This document shows, one piece after another, positions 43,458-52,586 of a stretch of DNA of 64,000 nt. The translations under genes were made by a program, and so were the position numbers. The first letter of the stretch is position 1. Each line of letters starts with the position of its first letter. The notes beneath the pieces are model-generated. The model had not been told where the DNA came from. It saw only the letters and a program-made list of their open reading frames with translations, and made no database searches. This DNA is from Xanthobacter aminoxidans (GTDB taxonomy: Bacteria > Pseudomonadota > Alphaproteobacteria > Rhizobiales > Xanthobacteraceae): contig NZ_JAMJXC010000004.1 in NCBI RefSeq assembly GCF_023571765.1, positions 310,001 to 374,000 of the forward strand, in the 5' to 3' direction.

Positions 43458-44245
43458 AGCTGTTCCTCGGCACAGGGCTGGTGGAGGAGGCGGAAGCGAC
43501 CGTCTCCCCGTTCGATCGCGGCTTCACGTTGGGCGACGGGCTGTTCGAGACGCTGCGGGTGAAGGCCGGCAAGGTGCTGCGCACAGAGGCGCACCTTGCC
43601 CGCCTCGCGACCGGCGCGGGCGTGCTGGGGATGCCCCTGCCCGACGTCGATCTCGCCGTGGCGCTGGCACAGACCGCCGACGCCAATGGCCTGTCAGACG
43701 GCGTGCTGCGCCTCACCCTCACGCGCGGCACCGGCCCGCGCGGCGTGCTGCCTCCAGCAGAGCCGAAGCCCACCCTCGTCATCACCGCCGCGCTTCTCTC
43801 CCCGCCTTTGCCCGCCGCGCGCCTCGTGATCGCGCAGGGCACACGCCGCAACGACCGCTCGCCGCTCGCGCAGGTGAAGTCGCTAAACTATCTCGACGGC
43901 ATCCTTGCCCGGCAGGAGGCCGCGCGGCGCGGCGCGGACGATGCCATCCTGCTCAACACGCGCGATGGCGTGGCGGAAACGTCCATCGCCAACCTGTTCG
44001 CGGTCATCAATGGGGGGCTTGTCACGCCGCCTTTGTCCGAGGGCGTCCTGCCCGGCGTGATGCGGGCGGAGGTGATCGCCGCCGGCGCGCAGGAACGGCC
44101 GCTGACAGTGGACGACCTCGCATCGGCCGAAGAAATCCTGCTCACCTCGGCGCTGGGCATCCGCTCTGTCGCGTCGCTGGAGGGGCGCCCCCTCCCCTCC
44201 ACCGCGGCTGCCGAGCGCCTGCGCGGCCTGATCGATGGCGCATGA
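43454..44245 (+). CDS. pabC: Aminodeoxychorismate lyase / class IV PLP aminotransferase
   Basis: 263 residues from ATG 43454, overlapping the pabB stop (ATGA). Fold-type IV PLP features: FDRGFTLGDGLFETLRVKAG, the catalytic lysine in LAQVKSLNYLDGILARQEAA, then DDAILLNTRDGVAETSIANL and ILLTSALGIRSVASLEG. It converts aminodeoxychorismate to p-aminobenzoate plus pyruvate. Pairing with pabB supports PabC over branched-chain aminotransferase. The 3' end overlaps the next gene by 11 nt. Confidence 0.9.
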   Translation: MKLFLGTGLVEEAEATVSPFDRGFTLGDGLFETLRVKAGKVLRTEAHLARLATGAGVLGMPLPDVDLAVALAQTADANGLSDGVLRLTLTRGTGPRGVLPPAEPKPTLVITAALLSPPLPAARLVIAQGTRRNDRSPLAQVKSLNYLDGILARQEAARRGADDAILLNTRDGVAETSIANLFAVINGGLVTPPLSEGVLPGVMRAEVIAAGAQERPLTVDDLASAEEILLTSALGIRSVASLEGRPLPSTAAAERLRGLIDGA

Positions 44246-44810
44246 GACGCCGTCGATGACCGCCCCGACACTGGCCACCGCCCGCCTCACGCTGCGCCCG
44301 TGGCGGCCATCGGATCGCGATGGATTGTGGCGGATGCAGTCCGACCCGCGCACCATGGAATTCCTCATGCCGGTGGCCGACCGCACCGCGAGCGATGCAG
44401 TGGCCGATCGCGCCGAGGCGCATTTCGCCCGCCACGGGTTCGGCCTGTGGGTGGTGGAGGCACCGGGCGTCACCGACTTCGCCGGCTATTGCGGGCTGGT
44501 GCATGTGCCCTATGCGGAGCACTTCACGCCGGCGGTGGAGATCGGCTGGCGCTTCGATCCCGCCTTCTGGGGCCGGGGCTATGCCACCGAGGCGGCGCAG
44601 GCGGCGCTGGGTTTCGGCTTCGAGACGCTGGGGCTGGAGGAGATCGTTGCCATCACCGTGCCGGCCAACCTTCGCTCGCGGGCGGTGATGGAGCGGCTCG
44701 GCATGGTCCGAGACGAAGGCGGGGATTTCGATTTGCCGTCCACGCCGCCGGGCCACCCATTGCGGCGGCAGGTGCTCTATCGGCTCAAACGGCCACGGGC
44801 ACCGGCCTGA
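44235..44810 (+). CDS. GNAT family N-acetyltransferase (RimJ/RimL-like)
   Basis: 191 residues from ATG 44235, 11 nt inside pabC; MTAPTLATARLTLRPWRPSD starting a few codons later is an alternative start. GNAT features: RLTLRPWRPSDRDGLWRMQS, the VEIGWRFDPAFWGRGYATEA acetyl-CoA loop and NLRSRAVMERLGMVRDEGGD. RimJ/RimL-type proteins acetylate protein N-termini or small amines; the substrate is unknown. The last 26 nt overlap the 3' end of crtX on the other strand. Confidence 0.85.
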   Translation: MAHETPSMTAPTLATARLTLRPWRPSDRDGLWRMQSDPRTMEFLMPVADRTASDAVADRAEAHFARHGFGLWVVEAPGVTDFAGYCGLVHVPYAEHFTPAVEIGWRFDPAFWGRGYATEAAQAALGFGFETLGLEEIVAITVPANLRSRAVMERLGMVRDEGGDFDLPSTPPGHPLRRQVLYRLKRPRAPA

Positions 44811-46050
44811 CCACCGCCGCCTCGATGAGATCGGCGGCATCGGTCACGCCGCGCCCGTGCGCCATCTCGGCCGCGATACGCCGTGCCTTCTCGCCATAGC
44901 CCGGCTGTTCCAGCACCGCGCGGAGCGCTGCTGTGAGCCTCTTCTGGCTGGCGCGGCCGGCCGGAACCACCTCGGCAACACCCGCATAGGCAAGCCGCGC
45001 GGCCGTGGCCGGCTGCTCGAAGGCGATGGGCATGGCGACGAGCGGCACGCCCTCGGCCATGGCGTCGAGCACCGTGTTCATACCGCAGTGGAGCACCGCC
45101 GCCGCGCAACGCTTCAGCACCTCCTGCTGGGGCACGAAGGCGCGCACCTCGGCGAGGTCGCTTAGCCGGCCCACCTCGGCCTGTGAAAGAAGCCCGCCAT
45201 GGGCGATCAGCAGGCGCACACCCACCTCCCGCGCCGCCAGCGCCACCTTGCGGAAAAGATCGGCGCGCGCCCCTTGCAGCGTGCCCAGCGAGCAGAAGAC
45301 GAGGGGCTTGCCCTCAGCATTCGGCAACGGAGCGGTCGCGGCCGGGATGGCGGCGGCATCGCGCCAGGGGGAGCCATAGTGGAAGGTGGCGGGCAGTTCG
45401 GTGCGGGGAAAATCCAGCCCCTTGGGCATCTGGGCGACCGTCAGCAGCGGCGAGAAGCCGCCATCGGCGAACGGATCGAGGCCAAAGGCTTCGCCATGCC
45501 GCGCCAGCACCTTGCGCATGGACGACATCAGGAAATCAGTGACGCGGTAGCCGCCCTTGTTGCGGACGAGCGCCTTCTCCCCCGCCTCATAGGGCCACGG
45601 CACGAACGGCGGCGGCACGCCGACCTCGCGGTTCAGCAGCAGCGCCGTCGCGGTGGAGACCACCGGCAGGCCGAGATGGCGCGCCACCAGCGTGCCGGCG
45701 GCCTCCGTCTGGTCGGCGATCACCGCGTCCGCACCGATATCGCGCAGCACGCCGGGCAGGTCTCGGCAGAGCATGTCGGTCTGCGCGGCGGTCGCGCGCA
45801 GTGTACCGAGGAGGCCGAAGAGGCCGGTGGGCTTGGCGAGGCGGTTCACATAGGTGTCGAGGGCGCCAGCGGGATAATCGCGCGCGCCGACCGCCGCGAA
45901 GCCCGCGCCCTTGCCCTTCACCAGCCGCTCGGCATCCGCCATGTGGACGAAGGTGACGCGATGACCTCGCGCGCCAAGCTCACGCGCCAGCACCAGCAAG
46001 GGGTTGTAGTGCCCCGGCAGCGGCGGGGCGACGACGGCGAAATGGGTCAT
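44785..46050 (-). CDS. crtX: Carotenoid (zeaxanthin) glycosyltransferase, GT1/MGT type
   Basis: 421 residues from ATG 46050, overlapping the crtB stop by ATGA. GT1 features: N-terminal HFAVVAPPLPGHYNPLLVLA, VFCSLGTLQGARADLFRKVA, VRAFVPQQEVLKRCAAAVLH and the donor loop CGMNTVLDAMAEGVPLVAMP. Its place at the end of crtY-I-B points to CrtX, which glycosylates the hydroxyls of zeaxanthin. Xanthobacter makes zeaxanthin dirhamnoside, so the donor may be dTDP-rhamnose rather than UDP-glucose (inference). No beta-carotene hydroxylase (crtZ) is visible here, yet CrtX needs one. Confidence 0.87.
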   Translation of the reverse strand: MTHFAVVAPPLPGHYNPLLVLARELGARGHRVTFVHMADAERLVKGKGAGFAAVGARDYPAGALDTYVNRLAKPTGLFGLLGTLRATAAQTDMLCRDLPGVLRDIGADAVIADQTEAAGTLVARHLGLPVVSTATALLLNREVGVPPPFVPWPYEAGEKALVRNKGGYRVTDFLMSSMRKVLARHGEAFGLDPFADGGFSPLLTVAQMPKGLDFPRTELPATFHYGSPWRDAAAIPAATAPLPNAEGKPLVFCSLGTLQGARADLFRKVALAAREVGVRLLIAHGGLLSQAEVGRLSDLAEVRAFVPQQEVLKRCAAAVLHCGMNTVLDAMAEGVPLVAMPIAFEQPATAARLAYAGVAEVVPAGRASQKRLTAALRAVLEQPGYGEKARRIAAEMAHGRGVTDAADLIEAAVVRPVPVAV

Positions 46051-46988
46051 CGCGGCCGGGTCCACAAATGCTTCGGGCGCGGCGGCTGGGGGCCGCTGCG
46101 GCGGGTGGCGAAGGCGAGGCCGATGCCTTGCATGAGATAGCCGATCTTCTGCGCCTTGGTGGTGGAGACGCGCGCATCCCACGCCTGCGCTCCGCGCCGG
46201 CGCACCTCGGTGCCGATGGCGCGGTAGACGCAGCGGGCGGCGCCGACGGCGGCGGCGGCGCGGAATGGCAGGGCCCCCATGCCGATCACCGCCTGTTCGT
46301 AATAGGGCTCGGCCACGTCGAGCAGGCGCGCGACGGCGGCAGCCACGTTGGCGCGGTGCTCGGGGTCGGCGATCCCGGCCTCGGGCACGCCTTCCATGTC
46401 GAGGAAGGTGCCCGGCACATAGATGCGGCCGATGCCGGCATCCTCGATCACGTCGCGGGAGATGTTGGTGAGCTGGAAGCCGAGGCCGAGGTCGCTCGCC
46501 CGGTCCAGCACCACCTCGTCCCGCGCCCCCATGATCAGAGCCATCATCACCCCCACCACGCCGGCCACGTGGTAGCAGTAGGTGAGCGTGTCATCGAGGG
46601 TGTCGTAGCGGCGGCCTTCCACATCCATGCGGAAGCCCTCGAGCAGATCGAGGGGATGGCGCTCGGGAATGTCGTTGCGGCGGACCACCTCGGCGAAGGC
46701 CGCGAAGGCGGGATGGGAAGACGGAACGCCGCGATAGGCCCGGCGCGTTTCCTCGAACAGGGCTTCGAGCCGCTCGGCCGGCGTCTGGGCGCTGGCGATG
46801 CGGCCGTGGCCCAGCTCCTGCCCGTCCACCACGTCGTCGCAGTGGCGGCACCACGCATAGAGCATCACCGCGTCTTCCCGCATGCGCGGCGCGAACAGGC
46901 GGGCGGCGGCGGCGAAGCTCTTGGAGCCCTTGGCGATGGCCTCCTCGCTTGCGCCCACCACGTCCGGAGCGGCGTCCGTCCCGCTCAT
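46047..46988 (-). CDS. crtB: Phytoene synthase
   Basis: 313 residues from ATG 46988, overlapping the crtI stop by ATGA. Both prenyl-diphosphate Asp-rich motifs are present: AWCRHCDDVVDGQELG and LTNISRDVIEDAGIGRIYVP, with the squalene/phytoene synthase block GFRMDVEGRRYDTLDDTLTY. It condenses two geranylgeranyl-PP to phytoene. No crtE (GGPP synthase) lies in the window. Part of the crtY-I-B-X operon. Confidence 0.95.
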   Translation of the reverse strand: MSGTDAAPDVVGASEEAIAKGSKSFAAAARLFAPRMREDAVMLYAWCRHCDDVVDGQELGHGRIASAQTPAERLEALFEETRRAYRGVPSSHPAFAAFAEVVRRNDIPERHPLDLLEGFRMDVEGRRYDTLDDTLTYCYHVAGVVGVMMALIMGARDEVVLDRASDLGLGFQLTNISRDVIEDAGIGRIYVPGTFLDMEGVPEAGIADPEHRANVAAAVARLLDVAEPYYEQAVIGMGALPFRAAAAVGAARCVYRAIGTEVRRRGAQAWDARVSTTKAQKIGYLMQGIGLAFATRRSGPQPPRPKHLWTRPR

Positions 46989-48502
46989 GCGGGCGACCGG
47001 GCGGCGATGCCAAGATCTTGGAGGATCAGGCCTGCCGTCGCCTTGGCCGAGCCAACCACCCCCGGCACGCCCGCACCCGGATGGGTGCCGGCGCCGGCGA
47101 AATAGAGGTTGGCGATCTTGTCGTCGCGATTGTGCGGTCGGAACCACGCCGACTGGGTCAGGATCGGCTCCACCGAGAAGGCCGAACCGAGATGGGCGGA
47201 GAGTTCATCGCGGAAGCCGAAGGGGGTTAGAATGCGCGTGGTGACGAGGCTTTCCTTGAGCCCCGGCAGCAGGCGCTGCTCAAGATGGCCGAGGATGCGG
47301 TCGCGATACTTCGGCCCCTCCACCTCCCAGTCGATGTCCGCCTTGCCGAGGTGCGGCACGGGGGAGAGCACGTAGAAGGCGGTGGAGCCCTCCGGCGCCA
47401 GCGACTTGTCGGTCACGGTCGGCGCGTGGAGATAGAGGGAGAAATCGTCCGGCAGGCGCGGGCCCTTGAAGATCTCGTCCACAAGGCCGCGATAGCGCGG
47501 GCCGAACAGCACCGTGTGGTGCTGGAGATGGTCCCAGGTGCGGTTGGCGCCGAAATAGATGACGAACAGCGACATGGAATGCCGCTTCTTCGCGAGCTTG
47601 GCGCCCTCCGCCTTCCCGCGCGCGCTGTTGCGCATGAGGTGGGCATAGGTGTGCACCACGTCCGCATTGGAGGCGACGAGGTCGAACGGGAGCATCTCGC
47701 CGCCGACGCGCACGCCGGTGGCCCGGTCGCCCTCCACGACGATCTCATCGACCTTGGCGGAGAGGTGGATGGTGCCGCCGAGGTCGGTGAACAGCTTCAC
47801 CATGCCGCGCACCAGCGCGCCGGTGCCGCCGCGCGGGAAGAAGACGCCCCATTTGCGCTCCAGCGCATGGATGAGGGCGTAGATGGACGAGGTGGAGAAG
47901 GGGTTTCCCCCCACCAGCAGCGAGTGGAAGGAGAAGGCCTCCCGCAGGTGCTCGTCCTTTATGAAGCTCGACACCATGGAATAGACCGAGCGCCACGCCT
48001 GGAGCTTCGCCAGCTGCGGCCCGGCCTTCATCATGTCCGAGAAATTCAGGAACGGTACGGCGCCGAGCTTGAGGTACCCCTCCTCGAACACCGCCTTGGA
48101 ATAGGCGAAGAAGCGCCGGTAGCCTTCCACATCCGCCGGGTTGAAGGCGGCGATCTGGGCGTCCAGGGCGGTCTGCTCGTTCACATAGTCGAACTGCCGC
48201 CCGTCCGACCACAGCAGCCGGTAGAAGGGCGAGACCGAGATCAGGTCCACATAGTCGCTGAGGCGCCGGCCGGCCGCCTCAGCGACCTCTTCCAGGCAGG
48301 AGGGGTCGGTGATGACGGTTGGCCCGCCATCGAAGGTGAAGCCCTTGTCTTCGTAGACATAGGCCCGGCCACCGGGCTTGTCCCGCTGCTCGAAGATGGT
48401 GGTGGCGATGCCGGCCGCCTGCAGGCGGATGGCGAGAGCGAGCCCGCCGAAGCCGGAGCCGATGACGGCGGCGCGGCGGGGAGACTTGGTGACGTCGAGC
48501 AT
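46985..48502 (-). CDS. crtI: Phytoene desaturase
   Basis: 505 residues. N-terminal FAD motif AAVIGSGFGGLALAIRLQAA, followed by GGRAYVYEDKGFTFDGGPTV, then FHSLLVGGNPFSTSSIYALI. The C-terminal carotenoid-desaturase block ends NLYFAGAGTHPGAGVPGVVG. It introduces four double bases-equivalents (desaturations) converting phytoene to lycopene. The start ATG overlaps the crtY stop by one base (TAATG). Normal length. Confidence 0.96.
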   Translation of the reverse strand: MLDVTKSPRRAAVIGSGFGGLALAIRLQAAGIATTIFEQRDKPGGRAYVYEDKGFTFDGGPTVITDPSCLEEVAEAAGRRLSDYVDLISVSPFYRLLWSDGRQFDYVNEQTALDAQIAAFNPADVEGYRRFFAYSKAVFEEGYLKLGAVPFLNFSDMMKAGPQLAKLQAWRSVYSMVSSFIKDEHLREAFSFHSLLVGGNPFSTSSIYALIHALERKWGVFFPRGGTGALVRGMVKLFTDLGGTIHLSAKVDEIVVEGDRATGVRVGGEMLPFDLVASNADVVHTYAHLMRNSARGKAEGAKLAKKRHSMSLFVIYFGANRTWDHLQHHTVLFGPRYRGLVDEIFKGPRLPDDFSLYLHAPTVTDKSLAPEGSTAFYVLSPVPHLGKADIDWEVEGPKYRDRILGHLEQRLLPGLKESLVTTRILTPFGFRDELSAHLGSAFSVEPILTQSAWFRPHNRDDKIANLYFAGAGTHPGAGVPGVVGSAKATAGLILQDLGIAARSPA

Positions 48503-49659
48503 TATCTGGGACCGGTCGCGGATTTCGTCTCGGGGAGGCAGGAAAGCGCCTTCAGCACCGATACGGGCGGACGGCCCGTAAGGATGCGTGCCTTGTCCTT
48601 GAAGGTGAGGCGATCCCCGTAGAAGCGTTGGATCAGGTCCTCGGGCAAGCGGTAAAAGCGCTCGAGGATGGCATAGCGGCGATCCGGCGCGGCCGCGCGG
48701 AACAGCATCCGGTTGAGCAGCCGGAAGAATCCACGGCTCTCCCAGCGTCGGGCCGCGTGCTGGCGCACGAAGGCTGCGATCGCGGGGCCCGAGATATCCG
48801 GCAGCTCGCTCACGAGGTCCGCGAGCTCCAGTGCATCCGGCAGCGAATAGCCGGTGGTGGGGTGGAACAGCGCGGCGCGCAGCCCGACCCGCGCGACACC
48901 CTGAGGCGCCTCGGCCAGGAAAGCGCCGATATCGCCGCCAAGGGCGATGGGCAGAACGCCTTCCTCTTCGCGCACCACGTGGTCGATCTCCCAGCCCTGC
49001 CCGGCGGCGTAGGCGGCGATGCGCCCGCGCAGGGTCTCGATGGGAAGCTCGGCGCCGCTGGAATAATAGGTGTCCTCGATCAGCACCGTCTGCGGATCGA
49101 GCGGCAGCACATAGACGAAGCGATAGCCGTCGATCTGCTCCACCCGCGCATCCATGATGAAGGGCCGGTGCAGGCCGTGCGGACGGGTGAGCTGAACCTC
49201 CTGGCCGAGAAACTTCTGAAAGCCGAGGTCAAGATGGCGCGACGAAACCGGCCCGCGCCCGTCGATCACCGCTCCCGCATCGATGCGCTCGCCGCCGGCG
49301 AGGACGACATGATCGGCCGCCACATGGGCCACCTTGGCGTTGAGGCGGATGGACGGATTGAGGCGCTCGTGCATCACCTGCGACATGCGCTCGGAGGTGA
49401 TGGTGCCGTAGTGGCCCTTGAGGATGCGGGAGTAGGCCGGGAAGTGCACGTCGTGCCCCATCCACACATGCGCGCGGAACGGGCTGAGGAAGGCGTGCTG
49501 CATGCGGCCGAAATCGCTGGAATGATAGGACCAGCTGTGGTTGCCGCCGACGCTTTCGCCGGCCTCCAGCAGCAGCACCCGGACGCGGCTGCGCCGTTCG
49601 GCGATGCGGGCGGCGATCAGGCAGTTGGCGAGCCCGGCACCGACAAAAACGATATCCAT
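48502..49659 (-). CDS. crtY: Lycopene beta-cyclase
   Basis: 385 residues. FAD/NAD motif DIVFVGAGLANCLIAARIAE at the N-terminus; CrtY blocks include WSYHSSDFGRM, PHGLHRPFIMDARVEQIDGY, RFVYVLPLDPQTVLIEDTYY and FHPTTGYSLPDALELADLVS. It converts lycopene to beta-carotene. First gene of the crtY-I-B-X operon; divergent from the DUF983 gene across a 242-nt gap that should hold the crt promoter. Confidence 0.95.
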   Translation of the reverse strand: MDIVFVGAGLANCLIAARIAERRSRVRVLLLEAGESVGGNHSWSYHSSDFGRMQHAFLSPFRAHVWMGHDVHFPAYSRILKGHYGTITSERMSQVMHERLNPSIRLNAKVAHVAADHVVLAGGERIDAGAVIDGRGPVSSRHLDLGFQKFLGQEVQLTRPHGLHRPFIMDARVEQIDGYRFVYVLPLDPQTVLIEDTYYSSGAELPIETLRGRIAAYAAGQGWEIDHVVREEEGVLPIALGGDIGAFLAEAPQGVARVGLRAALFHPTTGYSLPDALELADLVSELPDISGPAIAAFVRQHAARRWESRGFFRLLNRMLFRAAAPDRRYAILERFYRLPEDLIQRFYGDRLTFKDKARILTGRPPVSVLKALSCLPETKSATGPR

Positions 49660-49901
49660 GCCCGCCCCGTTCCGTTGCCCAATTCCCTTGGGTTGCGCCT
49701 CCTGAAACCCGAATAAAGGGCGGCCGGCCGTGTGTCACCCCCTGCGTCAGCATGGATGCGGCCTGGTGCCGCTGCGACTCGGTCTCACTTGCGGGTGGCA
49801 CGGCCGAGACTTACCTCACGGGAGCACACTGCGCCGGCGAACAATCGCCCGACCCGCGTGACGCCGGACGGGCAGACGCCCCCACCGGCCCGGGAGAAGA
49901 C

Positions 49902-50309
49902 ATGAACGAACAACATTGGCCGAGGCTCTCGCCCCTTTCGACGGGCGTGAGGGGCCGTTGCCCCCGCTGCGGCGAGGGCCACCTCTTCAATGGCTTCCTC
50001 ACCATCGCTCCGGCCTGCGAGGTCTGCGGCCTCGACTATTCCTTCGCCGATCCGGCGGACGGCCCGGCCTTCTTCGTCATGTGCTTTGCCTGCGTGCCGG
50101 CGGTTCTCTTCGCCATCTGGCTGGAGGTGGCCTTCCAGGCGCCCTACTGGGTCCACCTCGTGACCACGCTGCCCCTCTTGCTGCTCACCTGCATCCCGCC
50201 CCTGCGACCGTTGAAGGGCTGGCTGGTGGCGAGCCAGTACTATTACAAGGCCGAGGAAGGCCGCCGCGTTATCGCCCCGTCCGCCCCGGAGGGACGGACG
50301 GGCGCCTGA
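49902..50309 (+). CDS. DUF983 family small membrane protein
   Basis: 135 residues from ATG 49902 (GGGAGAAG upstream). Two CxxC pairs (RCPRCGEG and CEVCGLDYS) resemble a zinc ribbon, followed by two membrane helices (PAFFVMCFACVPAVLFAIWL and WVHLVTTLPLLLLTCIPPL). The GxRGRCPxCG start and YSFADPADGPAFFV are DUF983 hallmarks. In other alphaproteobacteria such genes lie near carotenoid or cytochrome-oxidase genes. Function unknown. Confidence 0.88.
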   Translation: MNEQHWPRLSPLSTGVRGRCPRCGEGHLFNGFLTIAPACEVCGLDYSFADPADGPAFFVMCFACVPAVLFAIWLEVAFQAPYWVHLVTTLPLLLLTCIPPLRPLKGWLVASQYYYKAEEGRRVIAPSAPEGRTGA

Positions 50310-50331
50310 TTCTTCTTCGCGTTCCCCTGCC

Positions 50332-51738
50332 TCAGCGGCCGAGCCCCATGGCGTGGGGCAGCCAGAGGGTGAGGCCGGGAATGTAGGTGATCGCGAGCAA
50401 CGCGATCATCAACGGCACCAGCCAGGGCAGGATGGCCATGGTGGTGCGTTCCACCGAGAGCCGCGCCACCCGCGCCAGCACGAACAGCACCATGCCCAGC
50501 GGCGGGTGCAGCAGCCCGATCATCAGGTTCAGCGTCATGATGAGCCCGAAGTGGATCGGGTCGATGCCGAGCTTGAGCACGATGGGCAAAAGGATCGGCA
50601 CCAGGATCGTGATAGCCGCGATGGTGTCGATGAAGCAGCCCACGAACAGGATGAGCAGGTTGGCCAGCGCCAGGAACACCCATTTGTTCTGGGTGAAGCC
50701 GAGGATGGCGTCCGACAGCATCTGCGCCGCCTGACTCGCCGTGAGCAGCCACGCGAAGATGGACGCCGCGGTGACGATGAACAGCACCGACGCCGTCGTC
50801 TCGATGGTGTCGAAGGTCGCCTTCGCCAGCGTCTTCAGCGTCATGGAGCGGTAGCGCACCAGCCCCAGGAACAGCGACCAGATCACCGCCGCCACCGCCG
50901 CCTCGGTGGGCGTGAACCAGCCGAGGGTCATGCCGCCGATGAGGATGACCGGCGTCATCAGCGCCATGACGGCGGAGAAGTCGAAATACCAGTCGAGGGC
51001 GACGAGCACCGCCAGCGCGATGAGCACCGCCTGGTTGGTGGAGAGGCCGAGGGCCATCATCACATAGACCGCCGCCGGGAACGCCAGCACGATCACCACC
51101 TCGACGCCGGCCGAGAGCAGCTTCCCCCACTCGAACGCCGCATCCGAGCCCCAGCCGTTGCGCCGGGCGAAATAGGCGACCGTCGCCATCATCAGCAGCG
51201 TCATGACCGCGCCGGGCACCACACCGCCGAGGAAGAGCGCGCCGATGGAGACGTTGGCGAGCATGCCATAGATGACGAACGGCAGGCTGGGCGGAATGAT
51301 CGGCCCGAGCGTCGCCGAGGCAGCGGTGACACCCACCGAGAACTCGGTGGAATAGCCATGATCCTTCATGGCCTTGATCTCGATGGTGCCGAGCCCAGCG
51401 GCATCGGCGATGGCGGTGCCGGACATGCCGGAGAAGATCACCGAGCCGATGATGTTCACCTGCCCCAGGCCACCGCGCATCCAGCCCACCAGCGCCACAG
51501 CGAAGGCATAGATACGCCCGGTGACGCCGGCGATGTTCATGAGGTTGCCGGCGAGGATGAAGAACGGCACCGCCAGAAGCGGAAAGCTCTCCACGCCGGC
51601 GATCATCCGCTGGGCGATGACCACGTCCGGCACGGTGCCGCTGACGAGGATGTAGACAAGCGACGCCCCGGCCATGGCGATAGCCACCGGCACGCCGCAG
51701 AGCATCAGGAAGAGGAACCCGCCGATGAGCAGCCACAT
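50332..51738 (-). CDS. dctM: TRAP transporter large permease
   Basis: 468 residues, hydrophobic throughout (~12 helices), slightly longer than the common ~425. DctM blocks: GGFLFLMLCGVPVAIAMAGA, SFPLLAVPFFILAGNLMNIA, SVIFSGMSGTAIADAAGLG, GPIIPPSLPFVIYGMLANVS and LLHPPLGMVLFVLARVARLS. Forms the Na+- or H+-coupled channel with DctQ. Starts 3 nt after the dctQ stop. The transported substrate (usually C4-dicarboxylate, keto acid or sugar acid) is not readable. Confidence 0.94.
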   Translation of the reverse strand: MWLLIGGFLFLMLCGVPVAIAMAGASLVYILVSGTVPDVVIAQRMIAGVESFPLLAVPFFILAGNLMNIAGVTGRIYAFAVALVGWMRGGLGQVNIIGSVIFSGMSGTAIADAAGLGTIEIKAMKDHGYSTEFSVGVTAASATLGPIIPPSLPFVIYGMLANVSIGALFLGGVVPGAVMTLLMMATVAYFARRNGWGSDAAFEWGKLLSAGVEVVIVLAFPAAVYVMMALGLSTNQAVLIALAVLVALDWYFDFSAVMALMTPVILIGGMTLGWFTPTEAAVAAVIWSLFLGLVRYRSMTLKTLAKATFDTIETTASVLFIVTAASIFAWLLTASQAAQMLSDAILGFTQNKWVFLALANLLILFVGCFIDTIAAITILVPILLPIVLKLGIDPIHFGLIMTLNLMIGLLHPPLGMVLFVLARVARLSVERTTMAILPWLVPLMIALLAITYIPGLTLWLPHAMGLGR

Positions 51739-51741
51739 GGC

Positions 51742-52323
51742 TCAGTCCCCCTTGTGATCGTAGGTGCCTTCGAACGCCTCGGGGCGTTCAAGCACGCTGT
51801 AGCCGCGGCGGATGTTGCCGACGGCGACCTGGACCGAGCGGATCAGCATCATCACGAAGCCGAACAGAACCGCGTAGTAGACGACGCTCTTCGGCGCATC
51901 GACCATCACCATGGGCTCGTCGCCGACGAGGGCGATGTAGCGCACCATCAGCCACACGCCGTAGGCGATGAAGCTGGTGCGCACGAGGTCCACGAACAGC
52001 GAGAGCACCCGTCCCGCCGGCTCCGGAATGAAGCGGTAGATGAGATCCACCTGGATGTGCCGGGAGAGCCGCACGCACATGGCCGCGCCGATGAACACCA
52101 CTGCCACGAGGCAATAGGTGGCGAGTTCCTCGGTCCACGAGAAGCTGTCGTTCAGCACGTAGCGGGTAAAGAACTGGGTGAAGACCAGTCCCGCCATGAT
52201 CCAGAAGATGGCGAGGGTGATCCAGTCCTCGAAGGCGTAGCCGGAGAGGTCCACCTCCTCCTGCTGCTCGAACGTATGGGCGAGTTCCTCGCCGGTGACG
52301 CGGGTGTGGACTTCTTGGGCCAT
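51742..52323 (-). CDS. dctQ: TRAP transporter small permease
   Basis: 193 residues with four helices: DWITLAIFWIMAGLVFTQFF, FSWTEELATYCLVAVVFIGA, VLSLFVDLVRTSFIAYGVWL and SVVYYAVLFGFVMMLIRSVQ. The FSWTEELA motif is the DctQ hallmark. A charged 30-residue N-terminus precedes TM1. It partners DctM and receives substrate from the periplasmic binding protein encoded 263 nt upstream. Separated from it by the inverted-repeat element. Confidence 0.9.
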   Translation of the reverse strand: MAQEVHTRVTGEELAHTFEQQEEVDLSGYAFEDWITLAIFWIMAGLVFTQFFTRYVLNDSFSWTEELATYCLVAVVFIGAAMCVRLSRHIQVDLIYRFIPEPAGRVLSLFVDLVRTSFIAYGVWLMVRYIALVGDEPMVMVDAPKSVVYYAVLFGFVMMLIRSVQVAVGNIRRGYSVLERPEAFEGTYDHKGD

Positions 52324-52415
52324 GAAGGGGTCCGGGCTGAGGGAACGGGAAGAAGAGGGAGCGCTACCGCAAGCGCGGGCGACAGTCAGACCCTACCGGC
52401 CAGCCCGTTCGCCTC

Positions 52416-52541
52416 CCCTCTCCCCTTGCGGGAGAGGGCTGGGGGTGAGGGGTAGCGATGCCGGAGTGGTCAGGGACCTCGGCGGTTGGGACGAGCGGAC
52501 ACATCCCCCTCACCCCAGCCCTCTCCCGCAAGGGGAGAGGG
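52416..52541. repeat. Large inverted repeat (~37-bp arms) between dctP and dctQ
   Basis: The left arm (52416-52452) and the reverse complement of the right arm (52505-52541) are nearly identical, differing by one extra G, with a ~52-nt loop. Each arm also contains its own hairpin (CTCTCCCC-TTGC-GGGAGAG). Such GC-rich dispersed intergenic elements are common in alphaproteobacterial genomes. It could act as attenuator or mRNA stabiliser between the binding-protein and permease genes. Confidence 0.8.
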
Positions 52542-52586
52542 AGCACTGCGGGACCACGGCGGGAGCAGGTGCCCCCGCCTGAGCCC

